DNA from: Erwinia persicina NBRC 102418
GTDB taxonomy: Bacteria > Pseudomonadota > Gammaproteobacteria > Enterobacterales > Enterobacteriaceae
NCBI RefSeq assembly: GCF_001571305.1
Contig: NZ_BCTN01000028.1
Span: 1-35,002 of the forward strand
Direction: 5' to 3'
DNA: 35,002 bases
In this document: piece after piece, positions 6,879 to 15,220 of the stretch
Position numbering within the stretch: the first letter of the stretch is position 1
Layout of the letters: each line of letters opens with the position of its first letter
Notes under the pieces: model-generated
Databases searched by the model: none
Told to the model about the DNA's origin: nothing
What the model saw: only the letters and a program-made list of their open reading frames with translations
Program-made: the position numbers and the translations under genes

Positions 6879-8127
6879 AAAGATTGCGTAGCTCTCGCCA
6901 TTATCCTTTGGGCTCACCAATGTACAGAAAAGCGGTTTTTTCGAAAAATCGGGTCAACAGAAAGATCCGGCACCCTCGTTCAGCGTTTTCAGCACACACC
7001 TAATCGCCGGGAAGATGACCTGGTGCCCCCTCACTCAGGAAAGCATTAAACGCCGGGCTTCTGCCAGCATGAAACAGAAAATCGTGATCACGAAATAAAA
7101 AAGGAAGGAATGACTGTTACTGGAGAGACAAAAAAAGAAGGCCCGCTTTTCATCACCTGACATAAAGACCCTGGATATGATTATAATCACGTGCGTCGGC
7201 ATAAAATGCCGTACCCCACCGCAGAAAAAATACCTAAAAAAATCGCACTGAAACTCGTTCATAAATCACTCACAGATAAAACCATCTTCTATAGCGAATA
7301 AAGGAAAAAATGGTGTAATAGCGCTGCGCGTTGGAAAAGAGAGAAAGGCCGACATATTTTAGCCTGCAACACACTTCACTGAAGCTTCGTTTGAGTATTT
7401 CTTGCTATCAGACAGAGAAAAAAGGTGAGCCCCACTGCTCTTTTCCCTGCCAGGACCAGGGCCTGTAACACATATGCCAGCAAAGCGGGTATTGATATTT
7501 AATAAAAAGTATGTTGTAACTAAAGGATGCCCACATTAAGAACTATACAGAAAGGCTAAAAGTCACATTTTATCCTTATAAGCCCTGCGCTACCTGGCCG
7601 ATAATAACGTGAAGTGCTGCTTTCAGGTCACTTAAAGACGCTGAAGAAAACAACGTGGAGTTTATCCTGCCGGATAAGAATCAACCTAACCGACATAACG
7701 CTCTCTCCACGCTTTTACTCACAGTATTTTCATTTTTTAAGACATCTCGGGGACAATGTAATCAATCTCCGTTCAGGGCAGAATCAGTGATGCCCGGACG
7801 CCAATGCATAAACCAATGAACCCGGCTTACCTTTTAGTAAAAAAAACAGAGTCATTACAGGGTGTTACACATCACTAAATAGCGTGATATTTAGCGTCGT
7901 GAATCATGTATAAAGTTTCATCAACCCATTTGTTTTCAACAACCGCGTTAAGATTTATCCCATAAGTTGTAAATATAACGACATGCCTGGCTGACTCTGA
8001 GTGTGTTAAAAGTGGTATGCAGGTAACATTTAATCTAATCTTTTTCTAATTTAGTGTTTTTTCACTCTTCATTTGTCTGTACACTAAGTCTCGTTATGTA
8101 GTATCTATTTTAAACCAACCACAGGTT
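6879..8127. other. Long AT-rich intergenic region
   Basis: About 1.25 kb with no ORF that I can support; the frames present have biased, low-complexity translations and no ribosome binding sites. Two short perfect palindromes are visible, TTTTTCGAAAAA (6937-6948) and TGATTATAATCA (7178-7189). AT content rises towards the H-NS paralogue gene at 8140, as is common upstream of genes silenced or autoregulated by H-NS. It could also hold an unrecognised small RNA. Confidence 0.5.
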
Positions 8128-8139
8128 ATGGATTCCGTT

Positions 8140-8544
8140 ATGAGCGAAACACTGAAAGTATTAAATAATATTCGCACCCTTCGTGCCCAGTCTCGTGAAG
8201 TGTCTTTAGCTGAACTGGAAGAGATGCTGGAAAAACTTGAAGCGGTCGTGAACGAACGTCGCGAATCAGAAGCCGCGATTGCTTCTGAGATTAAAGAAAA
8301 AGAAGAGAAGCTGGCTAAATACCGCCAGATGCTGCTGGAAGACGGTATCGATTTAAGTGAACTGACCGCAGCAGATAATACTACCAGCAAAACACGTGCC
8401 AAGCGCGCACCGCGTCCTGCCAAATATCAATATACTGATGAAAATGGCGAGCAGAAATCATGGACCGGCCAGGGTCGTACCCCGGCCGTTATTAAACAGG
8501 CACTGGATGCCGGCAAAAAGCTTGAAGATTTCCTGATCAAGTAA
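8140..8544 (+). CDS. hns: H-NS family nucleoid-associated protein
   Basis: The 134-residue protein begins [17 protein letters not shown] like H-NS. Residues about 1-80 are a coiled-coil oligomerisation region ([17 protein letters not shown]). A linker follows (about 80-95), then the DNA-binding domain with [12 protein letters not shown] and the minor-groove loop TGQGRTP. It binds AT-rich DNA and silences it; plasmid-borne copies reduce the fitness cost of new DNA by topping up the host H-NS pool. The start at 8140 matches the family and has GGA seven bases upstream; an in-frame ATG at 8128 would add four residues. It follows a long AT-rich region and ends at a strong hairpin. It could equally be called an StpA-like paralogue. 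Confidence 0.93.
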   Translation: MSETLKVLNNIRTLRAQSREVSLAELEEMLEKLEAVVNERRESEAAIASEIKEKEEKLAKYRQMLLEDGIDLSELTAADNTTSKTRAKRAPRPAKYQYTDENGEQKSWTGQGRTPAVIKQALDAGKKLEDFLIK

Positions 8545-8551
8545 ATGCCAA

Positions 8552-8574
8552 CCGGCCGCCCGTCTGGCGGCCGG
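8552..8574. terminator. Hairpin between hns and the decarboxylase gene
   Basis: CCGGCCGCC (8552-8560) pairs perfectly with GGCGGCCGG (8566-8574) around a 5-base loop, between two convergent stop codons (8544 and 8580). The T-tracts are weak on both sides, but the position favours bidirectional termination. Confidence 0.65.
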
Positions 8575-8579
8575 AAGAT

Positions 8580-9941
8580 TTATTCCTGTTCAGCCAAGGT
8601 TTGCTGATAGATCCTGCCCAGTAATACGCTCAGTTTATTCGTGTGCATACTCTCTGTCCGCCACGAACAGATGCTGATACGAAGTGCTGCTTTCCCCTGC
8701 CAGATCGTCCCGGCAAACCATGCCTCTCCTGACGCCTGCAACACTTCACGTACCCGCACAGTCTGTACATCACTCTTTGCCCGGAACAGTATCTGATTAA
8801 TCATTACCCGGTTGAGTATCTCGTATCCTGCCGCCCGCAGTTCAACACTGAGTTCACGCGCCAGCTCGCAGTGACGCTCTATCATGGCAGCGACACCGTC
8901 ACGCCCCAGCGAACGCAGTGCGGCCCAGACCGGGATCCCACGAGGACGACGGGAAAATTCCAGCGTCAAATTTTTCTGTGCATCCTGCGCTGCAGCGGAA
9001 TAGACGGCATCAGCGTTCATCGCATCAGACAGCGCCTCAGGATGGCGGCAGATTGCCATGGCACAGTCATACGGCGTATTCAGCCACTTGTGTCCGTCCG
9101 TCGTCCAGCTATCCGCCTGCTCGACCCCCGCGGTCAACGCTTTCAGCGCAGAAGCGCGAGACCACAGGCCAAACGCGCCGTCGACGTGAACCCAGGCACC
9201 GACAGAGTGAGCCATGGGGATTAATGCGGAAAAGTCATCAAATTCCCCGGTGTTTACCTCACCGGCCTGTAAACAGAGAATGGTAACGTTATCGAGTCGT
9301 GGCAGACAGGCCACCTCAATTTGTCCCCACGCATTGACCGGTGCGACCTGCAGGTGACGCAGCCCAAATCCCAGCACACGTAGCGCTTTTTTAACAGTGA
9401 TATGGGTCAACGCTGAAATCACCACCTTTATCTCTGGTGCTCCGGCCAGCCCGTCCTGATCTACATCCCACCCCTGTCGCAGCAGCAGTTGACGCCGCGC
9501 CGCTACCAGGCAACTCAGCGTACAGGCTGTAGCACTGGTACCAAATCCGACAGCGCTGTCCCGGGGCAGATCGAGAGTCTCCAGCAGCCACCGCCCGGCA
9601 AGGCGTTCCAGCGTCGCAGAGACAGGCGAATTATCCCATCCGGACGCACACTGATCCCACGCAATCATCAGCCGCTCTGCTGCCGTCGCCACGGGAAGCG
9701 ATGCCCCGATAACAAAACCAAAATAATCGGGCCCATTGGATGCCACCGTGGCAGGTGATCCCGCCTCATCCAGCAGTGCCAGCGTCTGTTCTGCGGGCAG
9801 ACCTTTCAGCGGTAACGCTTCATCAAAGCGCGCCAGCCCATTCAGCGCTTCGGCGTCGGGAAAAACACGGCGGGTGGCCAGCGAGGCACTGTAGCTGCGC
9901 GCACGGGCATCTGCGGCAGACAGCAGGTCGAGCTCATTCAT
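8580..9941 (-). CDS. PLP-dependent decarboxylase (group II, aromatic amino acid type)
   Basis: A 453-residue fold-type I pyridoxal-phosphate enzyme. The cofactor lysine is Lys285 in TDGHKWLNTPYDC, and the PLP-binding Asp is in VHVDGAFGLW. SALTHITVKKALRVLG resembles the segment that stacks on the ring in tyrosine/tryptophan/glutamate decarboxylases. Group II enzymes make amines and CO2 from amino acids in the cytoplasm; the substrate is not evident. GGAG lies seven bases before the start, inside the end of the MFS gene two bases upstream, so the two genes are coupled. Together they could make and export an amine, but this is inference. Some homologues are annotated as aminotransferases. Confidence 0.85.
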   Translation of the reverse strand: MNELDLLSAADARARSYSASLATRRVFPDAEALNGLARFDEALPLKGLPAEQTLALLDEAGSPATVASNGPDYFGFVIGASLPVATAAERLMIAWDQCASGWDNSPVSATLERLAGRWLLETLDLPRDSAVGFGTSATACTLSCLVAARRQLLLRQGWDVDQDGLAGAPEIKVVISALTHITVKKALRVLGFGLRHLQVAPVNAWGQIEVACLPRLDNVTILCLQAGEVNTGEFDDFSALIPMAHSVGAWVHVDGAFGLWSRASALKALTAGVEQADSWTTDGHKWLNTPYDCAMAICRHPEALSDAMNADAVYSAAAQDAQKNLTLEFSRRPRGIPVWAALRSLGRDGVAAMIERHCELARELSVELRAAGYEILNRVMINQILFRAKSDVQTVRVREVLQASGEAWFAGTIWQGKAALRISICSWRTESMHTNKLSVLLGRIYQQTLAEQE

Positions 9942-9943
9942 TA

Positions 9944-11140
9944 TTATCTCCTATTTAATGGATTCATTTTCCAGACGAACAGTGCCATCAGACTGACCAG
10001 TGACCCGGACAGACACACAGCTCCCCATCCTCCCCATGCGAAAGCCGTGGTGGAGATCAGCGCTCCTGCGCCGCTGCCAATGGAATAAAACAGCATATAA
10101 CCGGCAATCAGTCGCCCCCCGGCCTCATTTTCACTGGCAAAAATCAGGCTTTGACTGGTGACGTGCAGCGCCTGACCTGCCGCATCCAGCAACAGGATCC
10201 CGACAATCAGTAGCATCAGCGATCCGGCCCCCAGCCACAGCGGCAACCAGCTTATCAACAGCAGCAGCAGCGAAATGGCACTGGTGCGCTCTGCCAGCCC
10301 CCGGTCGGCCCAGCGCCCGGCGCGACTGGCGATAATCGCACTCAGAGCCCCGACCAGACCCAGGGCGCCAATCTGCCCGTGGGTCAGCTGCCACGGGGGT
10401 GCCCGTAACAACAGCACCAGTGCACTCCAGAAAATATTAAAACTGGCAAACATTAACAACGCCAGCGTTCCGCGAACCTGTAAAACCCGGTTAGTACGCA
10501 GCTGCTGCCAGAGTAACCCCAGCACCTGTGACCAGCGGGCGGGAACCGCAGGGGGTAGCTCGGGCAGCCGGCGCCAGAGGATTGCCGCGAGGATGGCCAT
10601 CACCAGTGCAGAAAATAAATATACGCCGCGCCAGCCGGTGATATCCGAGACTATCCCGGCCACCGCCCTCGCCAGCAGCAGCCCGATCACCACGCCTCCG
10701 GCAACGGTACCCACCACCTGCCCGCGCGCTTCCGGGCTGGCGGCGGTGGCAGCATAGGCGATCATCCCCTGGGTCATTGCCGTCCCGAACAACCCAATCA
10801 ACAGCATCGACACCAAAAGCACAGGCGCGCTGCCAGCCGTGCAGACCAGCAGTAATGCCGCTATCAGACCGCCGAGTTGGTAGCGCATCAGCGTACGTCG
10901 GTTGACGACATCTCCCAACGGAACCAGCAGCATTAACGCCAGTCCGCAGCCTACCTGAGTGGCAAAAATCACGCCGCCCACCGCAGCAGGGCTGATTGAA
11001 AAAGCGATCGCCAACGCATCCAGCAGCGGCTGCGCGTAATAAACATTTGCCACACTCAGTCCGCAGCTGCAGGCAAACAGACCTGTCTGCCAGGACGTTA
11101 ATCCGCTGCGGGTTGTGCTCTTTTGTTCCAGGATAGTCAT
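9944..11140 (-). CDS. MFS transporter (YnfM/YgaY-like)
   Basis: A 398-residue inner-membrane transporter with about 12 hydrophobic segments. The N-terminus SVANVYYAQPLLDALA and helix 4 region GMIAYAATAASPEARGQVVG are typical of the YnfM/YgaY-like MFS subgroup, often linked with export of small molecules. The start at 11140 (MTILEQK) is chosen over 11188 because GGAGG lies four bases upstream. It is divergent from an HxlR regulator and is followed within two bases by the PLP decarboxylase, an arrangement that suggests a stress-inducible transporter-enzyme pair. Confidence 0.87.
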   Translation of the reverse strand: MTILEQKSTTRSGLTSWQTGLFACSCGLSVANVYYAQPLLDALAIAFSISPAAVGGVIFATQVGCGLALMLLVPLGDVVNRRTLMRYQLGGLIAALLLVCTAGSAPVLLVSMLLIGLFGTAMTQGMIAYAATAASPEARGQVVGTVAGGVVIGLLLARAVAGIVSDITGWRGVYLFSALVMAILAAILWRRLPELPPAVPARWSQVLGLLWQQLRTNRVLQVRGTLALLMFASFNIFWSALVLLLRAPPWQLTHGQIGALGLVGALSAIIASRAGRWADRGLAERTSAISLLLLLISWLPLWLGAGSLMLLIVGILLLDAAGQALHVTSQSLIFASENEAGGRLIAGYMLFYSIGSGAGALISTTAFAWGGWGAVCLSGSLVSLMALFVWKMNPLNRR

Positions 11141-11152
11141 CCCGCCTCCAAT

Positions 11153-11201
11153 TGGTTTCAAATCAAAACCATTTGCAGCGTGCCGCAAGTAGTTTTAAAA
11201 T
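11153..11201. promoter_or_regulatory. Divergent MFS/hxlR regulatory region
   Basis: An inverted repeat TGGTTT (11153-11158) / AAACCA (11166-11171) with a 7-bp spacer lies between the divergent genes. Immediately beside it, a good plus-strand promoter is visible: TTGCAG (11173-11178), 17 bp, TAAAAT (11196-11201). The position of the repeat fits an operator for the HxlR dimer. Confidence 0.5.
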
Positions 11202-11231
11202 GCAACCAAATTCATCCCGGAAAATATCACT

Positions 11232-11678
11232 ATGGCGGAACGTCCCTCTTTGAGTCAGTCTTCCTGCCCGGTAGCCCGAAGCATCGATCTTATCGGGGAC
11301 CGCTGGCTACTGATGATCCTGCGCGATGCGTTCGACGGCATCCGGCGCTACAGTGAGTTTCAGCGCAGCCTTGGTGTGGCACGCAATATCCTCGCTGACA
11401 GATTAAAAAAGCTGGTTGAGACCGGTTTATTGCAGGTGCAGCCCGCATCCGATGGCTCTGCCTGGCAGGAATATGTGCTGACCGAACGTGCCAACGATCT
11501 GTTTCCCCTGATCGTTGCCCTGCAGCAGTTTGGCGAGCAGTACCTGTTTTCCTCCGGGGAAACGCACTCCGATTTACTGGAGATTGCCAGCGGAGAACCG
11601 CTGGCGCCCCTGCGCGTGCGCAATCAGCAGGGCGAGGTGGTGACACCTGAAAAGACCCGCGTGCAAAAAGCCCCTTAA
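11232..11678 (+). CDS. HxlR-family transcriptional regulator
   Basis: A 148-residue protein with the HxlR winged-helix domain at about residues 12-100 and the family N-terminal Cys (SSCPVARSIDLIGDRWLLMILRDA), followed by the recognition region RNILADRLKKLVETGLL. HxlR proteins bind as dimers and sense redox or electrophile stress through that Cys in several members. It is divergent from the MFS and decarboxylase operon, its likely target. A tail beyond residue 115 (GEPLAPLRVRNQQGEVV) is common in the family. Confidence 0.9.
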   Translation: MAERPSLSQSSCPVARSIDLIGDRWLLMILRDAFDGIRRYSEFQRSLGVARNILADRLKKLVETGLLQVQPASDGSAWQEYVLTERANDLFPLIVALQQFGEQYLFSSGETHSDLLEIASGEPLAPLRVRNQQGEVVTPEKTRVQKAP

Positions 11679-11723
11679 CCGTTATGCCTAAAATGCAAAT
11701 AGCCAGACGAATTTCTTGCTTTT

Positions 11724-11740
11724 CCTGACCCCGCGTCAGG
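11724..11740. other. Short hairpin before the ABC operon
   Basis: CCTGAC (11724-11729) pairs with GTCAGG (11735-11740) around a 5-base loop. It lies 46 bp after the hxlR stop and 52 bp before the binding-protein gene. No T-run follows, so it could be an operator or a weak terminator. Confidence 0.3.
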
Positions 11741-11792
11741 CATGATATTGATTGTCAGCCATATAGCACACTGACTATCAAGGAAATTCACC

Positions 11793-13412
11793 ATGCGCGT
11801 TTCTCTTCGTCTGGCGGCGCTGGCCGCCGCCATGACCGCACTGGCCGCAGGGGCGGCAGACAAACCGGTACAGGGAGGAACCCTGGTTTATCTGGAGCAG
11901 CAGGCTCACACCAACCTCTATCCCCCGGCCGGCGGCTTCTACCCGAACGGCGGCATACTGAATCAGATCACCGATAAACTCACCTGGCAGAACCCGGAAA
12001 CGCTGCAGGTCGAACCGTGGATTGCAGAAAGCTGGACGCGTAACGCCGACAATACTGAATACACCTTTAAAATCCGTCCTGGCGTGACGTTCTCTGACGG
12101 CACGCCGCTGGATGCCCGGGCAGTGGCTAAAAATTTTGATACCTATGGGCTGGGCAATAAAGCACAGCGTCTGCCGGTCTCAGAAGTGATCAATAACTAC
12201 GCACGCAGCGAGGTCATCGATCCGCTAACGGTGAAGTTTTTCTTCAAAAAACCGTCGCCTGGCTTCCTGCAGGGCACCGCGACCATCGGCTCCGGTCTGG
12301 TATCACTCAGCACGCTGGCGCGCAATTTCGATGAACTGGGGGACGCCCGCCATATTATTGGCTCAGGACCCTTTGTCATCAGCGGCGAAAAGCTGGGGCG
12401 TGAGGTGGATCTGAGAGTACGCAAGGACTATCGCTGGGGGCCGAAAAACCTGGCGCATCAGGGCCGGGCAAACCTCGACGGCATAAAGATCATTGTCACG
12501 CCGGAAGACAGCGTGCGGATTGGCGCACTGCTTGCCGGACAGGCCGATGTGATTCGCCAGGTACAGGCTTATGATGAAAAGCAGGCACAGCAGCAGGGCT
12601 TCCCCGTCTATGCCGCCCCCACGCGCGGAGTCAATGACAGCCTGAGCTTCCGTCCGGACAATCCGTTAGTGGCCGATATCAACGTGCGTAAAGCCCTGCT
12701 ACACGCCACCAACAGTAAGCAGATTGTCGACACGCTGTTTTCACCAAACTATCCGCAGGCCAAATCCGTCCTGGCCAGCTCAGCCGCCGGTTTTGTCGAC
12801 CTCAGCGCTCGGCTGACCTTCGACCCTGTTCTGGCGAAGACGCTGCTGGATCAGGCCGGATGGCAGCCTGGCAGCGACGGCATCCGTCAGAAGGACGGTA
12901 AAAAACTGGCGCTGACGGTATATGAGTCCCTGCCGCAGCCGCAGAATAAAGAGGTTCTGCAGCTCGTGGCCCAGCAGTGGAAACAGGTCGGCGTCTCCCT
13001 GTCCGTTCGCGCGGGCGATGCCGGTAGCCGGACCGTTGACAACCTGGATCCGCTGAAAACCCCGCTCACCGTGTCTGAAGTGGGCCGCGCCGACCCGGAC
13101 GTGGTGAAAAGCATGTTCTACCCGACCAACCGCGACGCGTTGTTACAGAAGGGCGGATCCAGCAGCCAGGTGGTGGCCTTCCGTGATGACAAACTCAATG
13201 CCTTACTGGAAGGCATTGCCAGCGAAACGGATGCCCGCAAACGTCTGGCCATCACGGCGGATGCGCAACGTTACCTGATCGACAACGCCTATAACATCCC
13301 TATTTTCGAAGAGCCTCAGGTGTTTGCCGGGGCCCCTTGGCTGAAAGGATTGACGTTTGAAGCCGTCGGGCGTCCAGGATTTTATGCCGCCTGGCTGGAT
13401 AAACGGGGGTAA
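11793..13412 (+). CDS. Peptide/opine-type ABC substrate-binding protein (family 5)
   Basis: The 539-residue periplasmic protein has a signal peptide at residues 1-21 (MRVSLRLAALAAAMTALAAG, cleavage near AGAADK). The SBP_bac_5 fold shows in PWIAESWTRNADNTEYTFKIRPGVTFSDGTPL and GSGPFVIS. It resembles DppA/OppA relatives, and I recall it as the family TIGR04028 (KPN_01854), which sits in clusters with a flavin monooxygenase and AhpD-like proteins. It is the first gene of a tight operon running to 18964. Substrate is unknown; the oxidative partners suggest a molecule that is degraded after uptake. RBS AAGGAAA precedes the start at nine bases. Confidence 0.9.
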   Translation: MRVSLRLAALAAAMTALAAGAADKPVQGGTLVYLEQQAHTNLYPPAGGFYPNGGILNQITDKLTWQNPETLQVEPWIAESWTRNADNTEYTFKIRPGVTFSDGTPLDARAVAKNFDTYGLGNKAQRLPVSEVINNYARSEVIDPLTVKFFFKKPSPGFLQGTATIGSGLVSLSTLARNFDELGDARHIIGSGPFVISGEKLGREVDLRVRKDYRWGPKNLAHQGRANLDGIKIIVTPEDSVRIGALLAGQADVIRQVQAYDEKQAQQQGFPVYAAPTRGVNDSLSFRPDNPLVADINVRKALLHATNSKQIVDTLFSPNYPQAKSVLASSAAGFVDLSARLTFDPVLAKTLLDQAGWQPGSDGIRQKDGKKLALTVYESLPQPQNKEVLQLVAQQWKQVGVSLSVRAGDAGSRTVDNLDPLKTPLTVSEVGRADPDVVKSMFYPTNRDALLQKGGSSSQVVAFRDDKLNALLEGIASETDARKRLAITADAQRYLIDNAYNIPIFEEPQVFAGAPWLKGLTFEAVGRPGFYAAWLDKRG

Positions 13413-13418
13413 CGGAGC

Positions 13419-14363
13419 ATGATCGGTTATCTGACCCGGCGATTGGGGCAGGCACTGCTGGTGCTGTGGGCGGCATTTACCGTTGCCTTTATGCTGCTTC
13501 AGGTGCTGCCCGGCGATGCGATCCTGATTAAGTTTCAAAATCCGGATCTGGGACTGAGCCCGGCGCAGATAGAAGAGATGCGTCAGGCTTACGGTACCGC
13601 CACGCCGCTTTGGCAGCAGTACCTGCACACCCTCGGTAGCCTGCTGCACGGTGACGCCGGCTTCTCCGTACAGACGGGGATGCCGGTCAGTGAGTTACTG
13701 GCGGAAAACTTCCCCGCCACGCTGCGGCTGGCCATTCCCGGATTTCTGCTGGCCACTCTTCTCGCCGTGCTGATCGCATTCGCATCCAGCCTGACGGGCC
13801 TGCGCTGGCTGCGTAATGCGCTGCACGCCCTGCCGTCGCTGTTTATCTCCCTGCCAACCTTCTGGCTGGGCATCGCGCTGATTCAGGTCTTCTCTTTTCA
13901 GCTGCGCTGGATACCGATTATCAACCCCGGCGAGTGGGTGGGGCTGATCCTCCCCGTGATCACCCTCGCCGTACCGATTTCCGCCCCGCTGGCACAAATT
14001 CTCATTCGCAGTATTGACCAGGTGCAGATCCAGCCGTTTGTGTCGGTTGCACGTGCCAAAGGGGCCAGCCAGCGGCGCGTGCTGTGGCATCACATCGCAA
14101 AAAATGCCCTGCTGCCCGTGTTAACTATCGCCGGGCTCCTGCTGGGCGAACTGATTGCCGGAGCGCTGATCACCGAAACGGTGTTTGGTCTCAACGGACT
14201 GGGCCAGCTGACCCAACAGGCGGTAAACAATCAGGACGTGGCCGTACTGCTGGCTATCGTCATGATTTCAGCCACGGGGTTTGTGCTGATCAATTTGCTG
14301 GTCGACCTGCTTTCTCCGCTGCTCGACCCGCGTCTGAAACCGTTCACGAGGGCACCACGATGA
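13419..14363 (+). CDS. ABC transporter permease, DppB-like
   Basis: A 314-residue membrane protein with six hydrophobic segments. The N-terminus MIGYLTRRLGQALLVLWAAF is typical of DppB, and the EAA loop that contacts the ATPase reads SVARAKGASQRRVLWHHIAKN at about residues 208-228. It forms the membrane pore with the DppC-like partner. It begins six bases after the binding-protein gene with a CGGAG Shine-Dalgarno and overlaps the next permease by ATGA. Confidence 0.92.
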   Translation: MIGYLTRRLGQALLVLWAAFTVAFMLLQVLPGDAILIKFQNPDLGLSPAQIEEMRQAYGTATPLWQQYLHTLGSLLHGDAGFSVQTGMPVSELLAENFPATLRLAIPGFLLATLLAVLIAFASSLTGLRWLRNALHALPSLFISLPTFWLGIALIQVFSFQLRWIPIINPGEWVGLILPVITLAVPISAPLAQILIRSIDQVQIQPFVSVARAKGASQRRVLWHHIAKNALLPVLTIAGLLLGELIAGALITETVFGLNGLGQLTQQAVNNQDVAVLLAIVMISATGFVLINLLVDLLSPLLDPRLKPFTRAPR

Positions 14364-15220
14364 GTCTGCTCGATGTTAACCGTGTTCCTGCGGCTGTGCC
14401 GCGGCGTGCGGGCTTTCGCTTTTCCTCCCGCCTGAAACCCGGCCTGGTGCTGGCATGGACCGTCATGGCGCTGGTTATCCTCTGGGCGCTGGTACCCGGC
14501 TGGTTTACCTCCTGGAGCAGTACGGAAGGTATCGCCGGAGCACAGCGTCTGGCACCGCAGGCTGGCCACTGGCTGGGAACCGATCAGTTGGGCCGTGACC
14601 TGTACACCCGCATTGTCTGGGGAGCGTCCCACTCCCTGAGCGGCGCACTGGTCGCGGTGGTGCTCGGCCTGACTGCCGGCACCCTGTTGGGGGTCACCGC
14701 AGGTGCACTGGGCGGGCGCAGTGAGAACCTCATTATGCGACTGGTGGATGTGCTGCTGGCTATTCCCGGCCTGCTGCTGTCACTCAGCATCATCATTTTA
14801 CTCGGCTTTGGCACGGTGAATGCGGCCATTGCCGTCGGTATCACCTCCGTGGCGAACTTCGCCCGTCTCGCCCGTTCGGAGGTCGTTCGCGTGCGCCACA
14901 CTGACTATGTTGAGGCCGCGCGCGGCAGCGGCGGCACCTTTATGTCAGTACTGTGGCGGCATATCCTGCCGAACTCTCTGACCCCGGTGCTGGCCTTCTC
15001 CGCTCTGCAGTTTGGCAGTGCGATCCTGGCGATATCGACCCTGAGCTTCCTCGGCTATGGCACCCCACCGCCCACCCCCGAATGGGGGCTGCTGATCGCC
15101 GAAGGCCGCAACTATATTTCCACCGCCTGGTGGCTGACCACGTTCCCGGGACTTATCGTTGTCGCGGTGGTACTGGCTGCTAACCGTATCAGTCACCATT
15201 ATTCAGGAGGTCGCCGGTGA
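14360..15220 (+). CDS. ABC transporter permease, DppC-like
   Basis: A 286-residue membrane protein with an N-terminal extension before the first helix, the DppC signature LGTDQLGRDLYTRIVWGASH, and the EAA loop YVEAARGSGGTFMSVLWRH at about residues 180-200. The start at 14360 overlaps the stop of the DppB-like gene (ATGA); a larger frame from 14084 is inside that gene and is rejected. Its end overlaps the GTG start of the ATPase gene. Confidence 0.92.
   Translation: MSLLDVNRVPAAVPRRAGFRFSSRLKPGLVLAWTVMALVILWALVPGWFTSWSSTEGIAGAQRLAPQAGHWLGTDQLGRDLYTRIVWGASHSLSGALVAVVLGLTAGTLLGVTAGALGGRSENLIMRLVDVLLAIPGLLLSLSIIILLGFGTVNAAIAVGITSVANFARLARSEVVRVRHTDYVEAARGSGGTFMSVLWRHILPNSLTPVLAFSALQFGSAILAISTLSFLGYGTPPPTPEWGLLIAEGRNYISTAWWLTTFPGLIVVAVVLAANRISHHYSGGRR

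Noticed and set aside
7035..7262. 75-residue minus-strand ORF rich in Phe and Ile
   Set aside because: No ribosome binding site, low-complexity AT-driven composition, no motif; likely chance in AT-rich DNA.
14084..14359. Long N-terminal extension of the DppC-like permease
   Set aside because: It lies wholly in the DppB-like gene in another frame; ATGA overlap at 14360 is the natural start.
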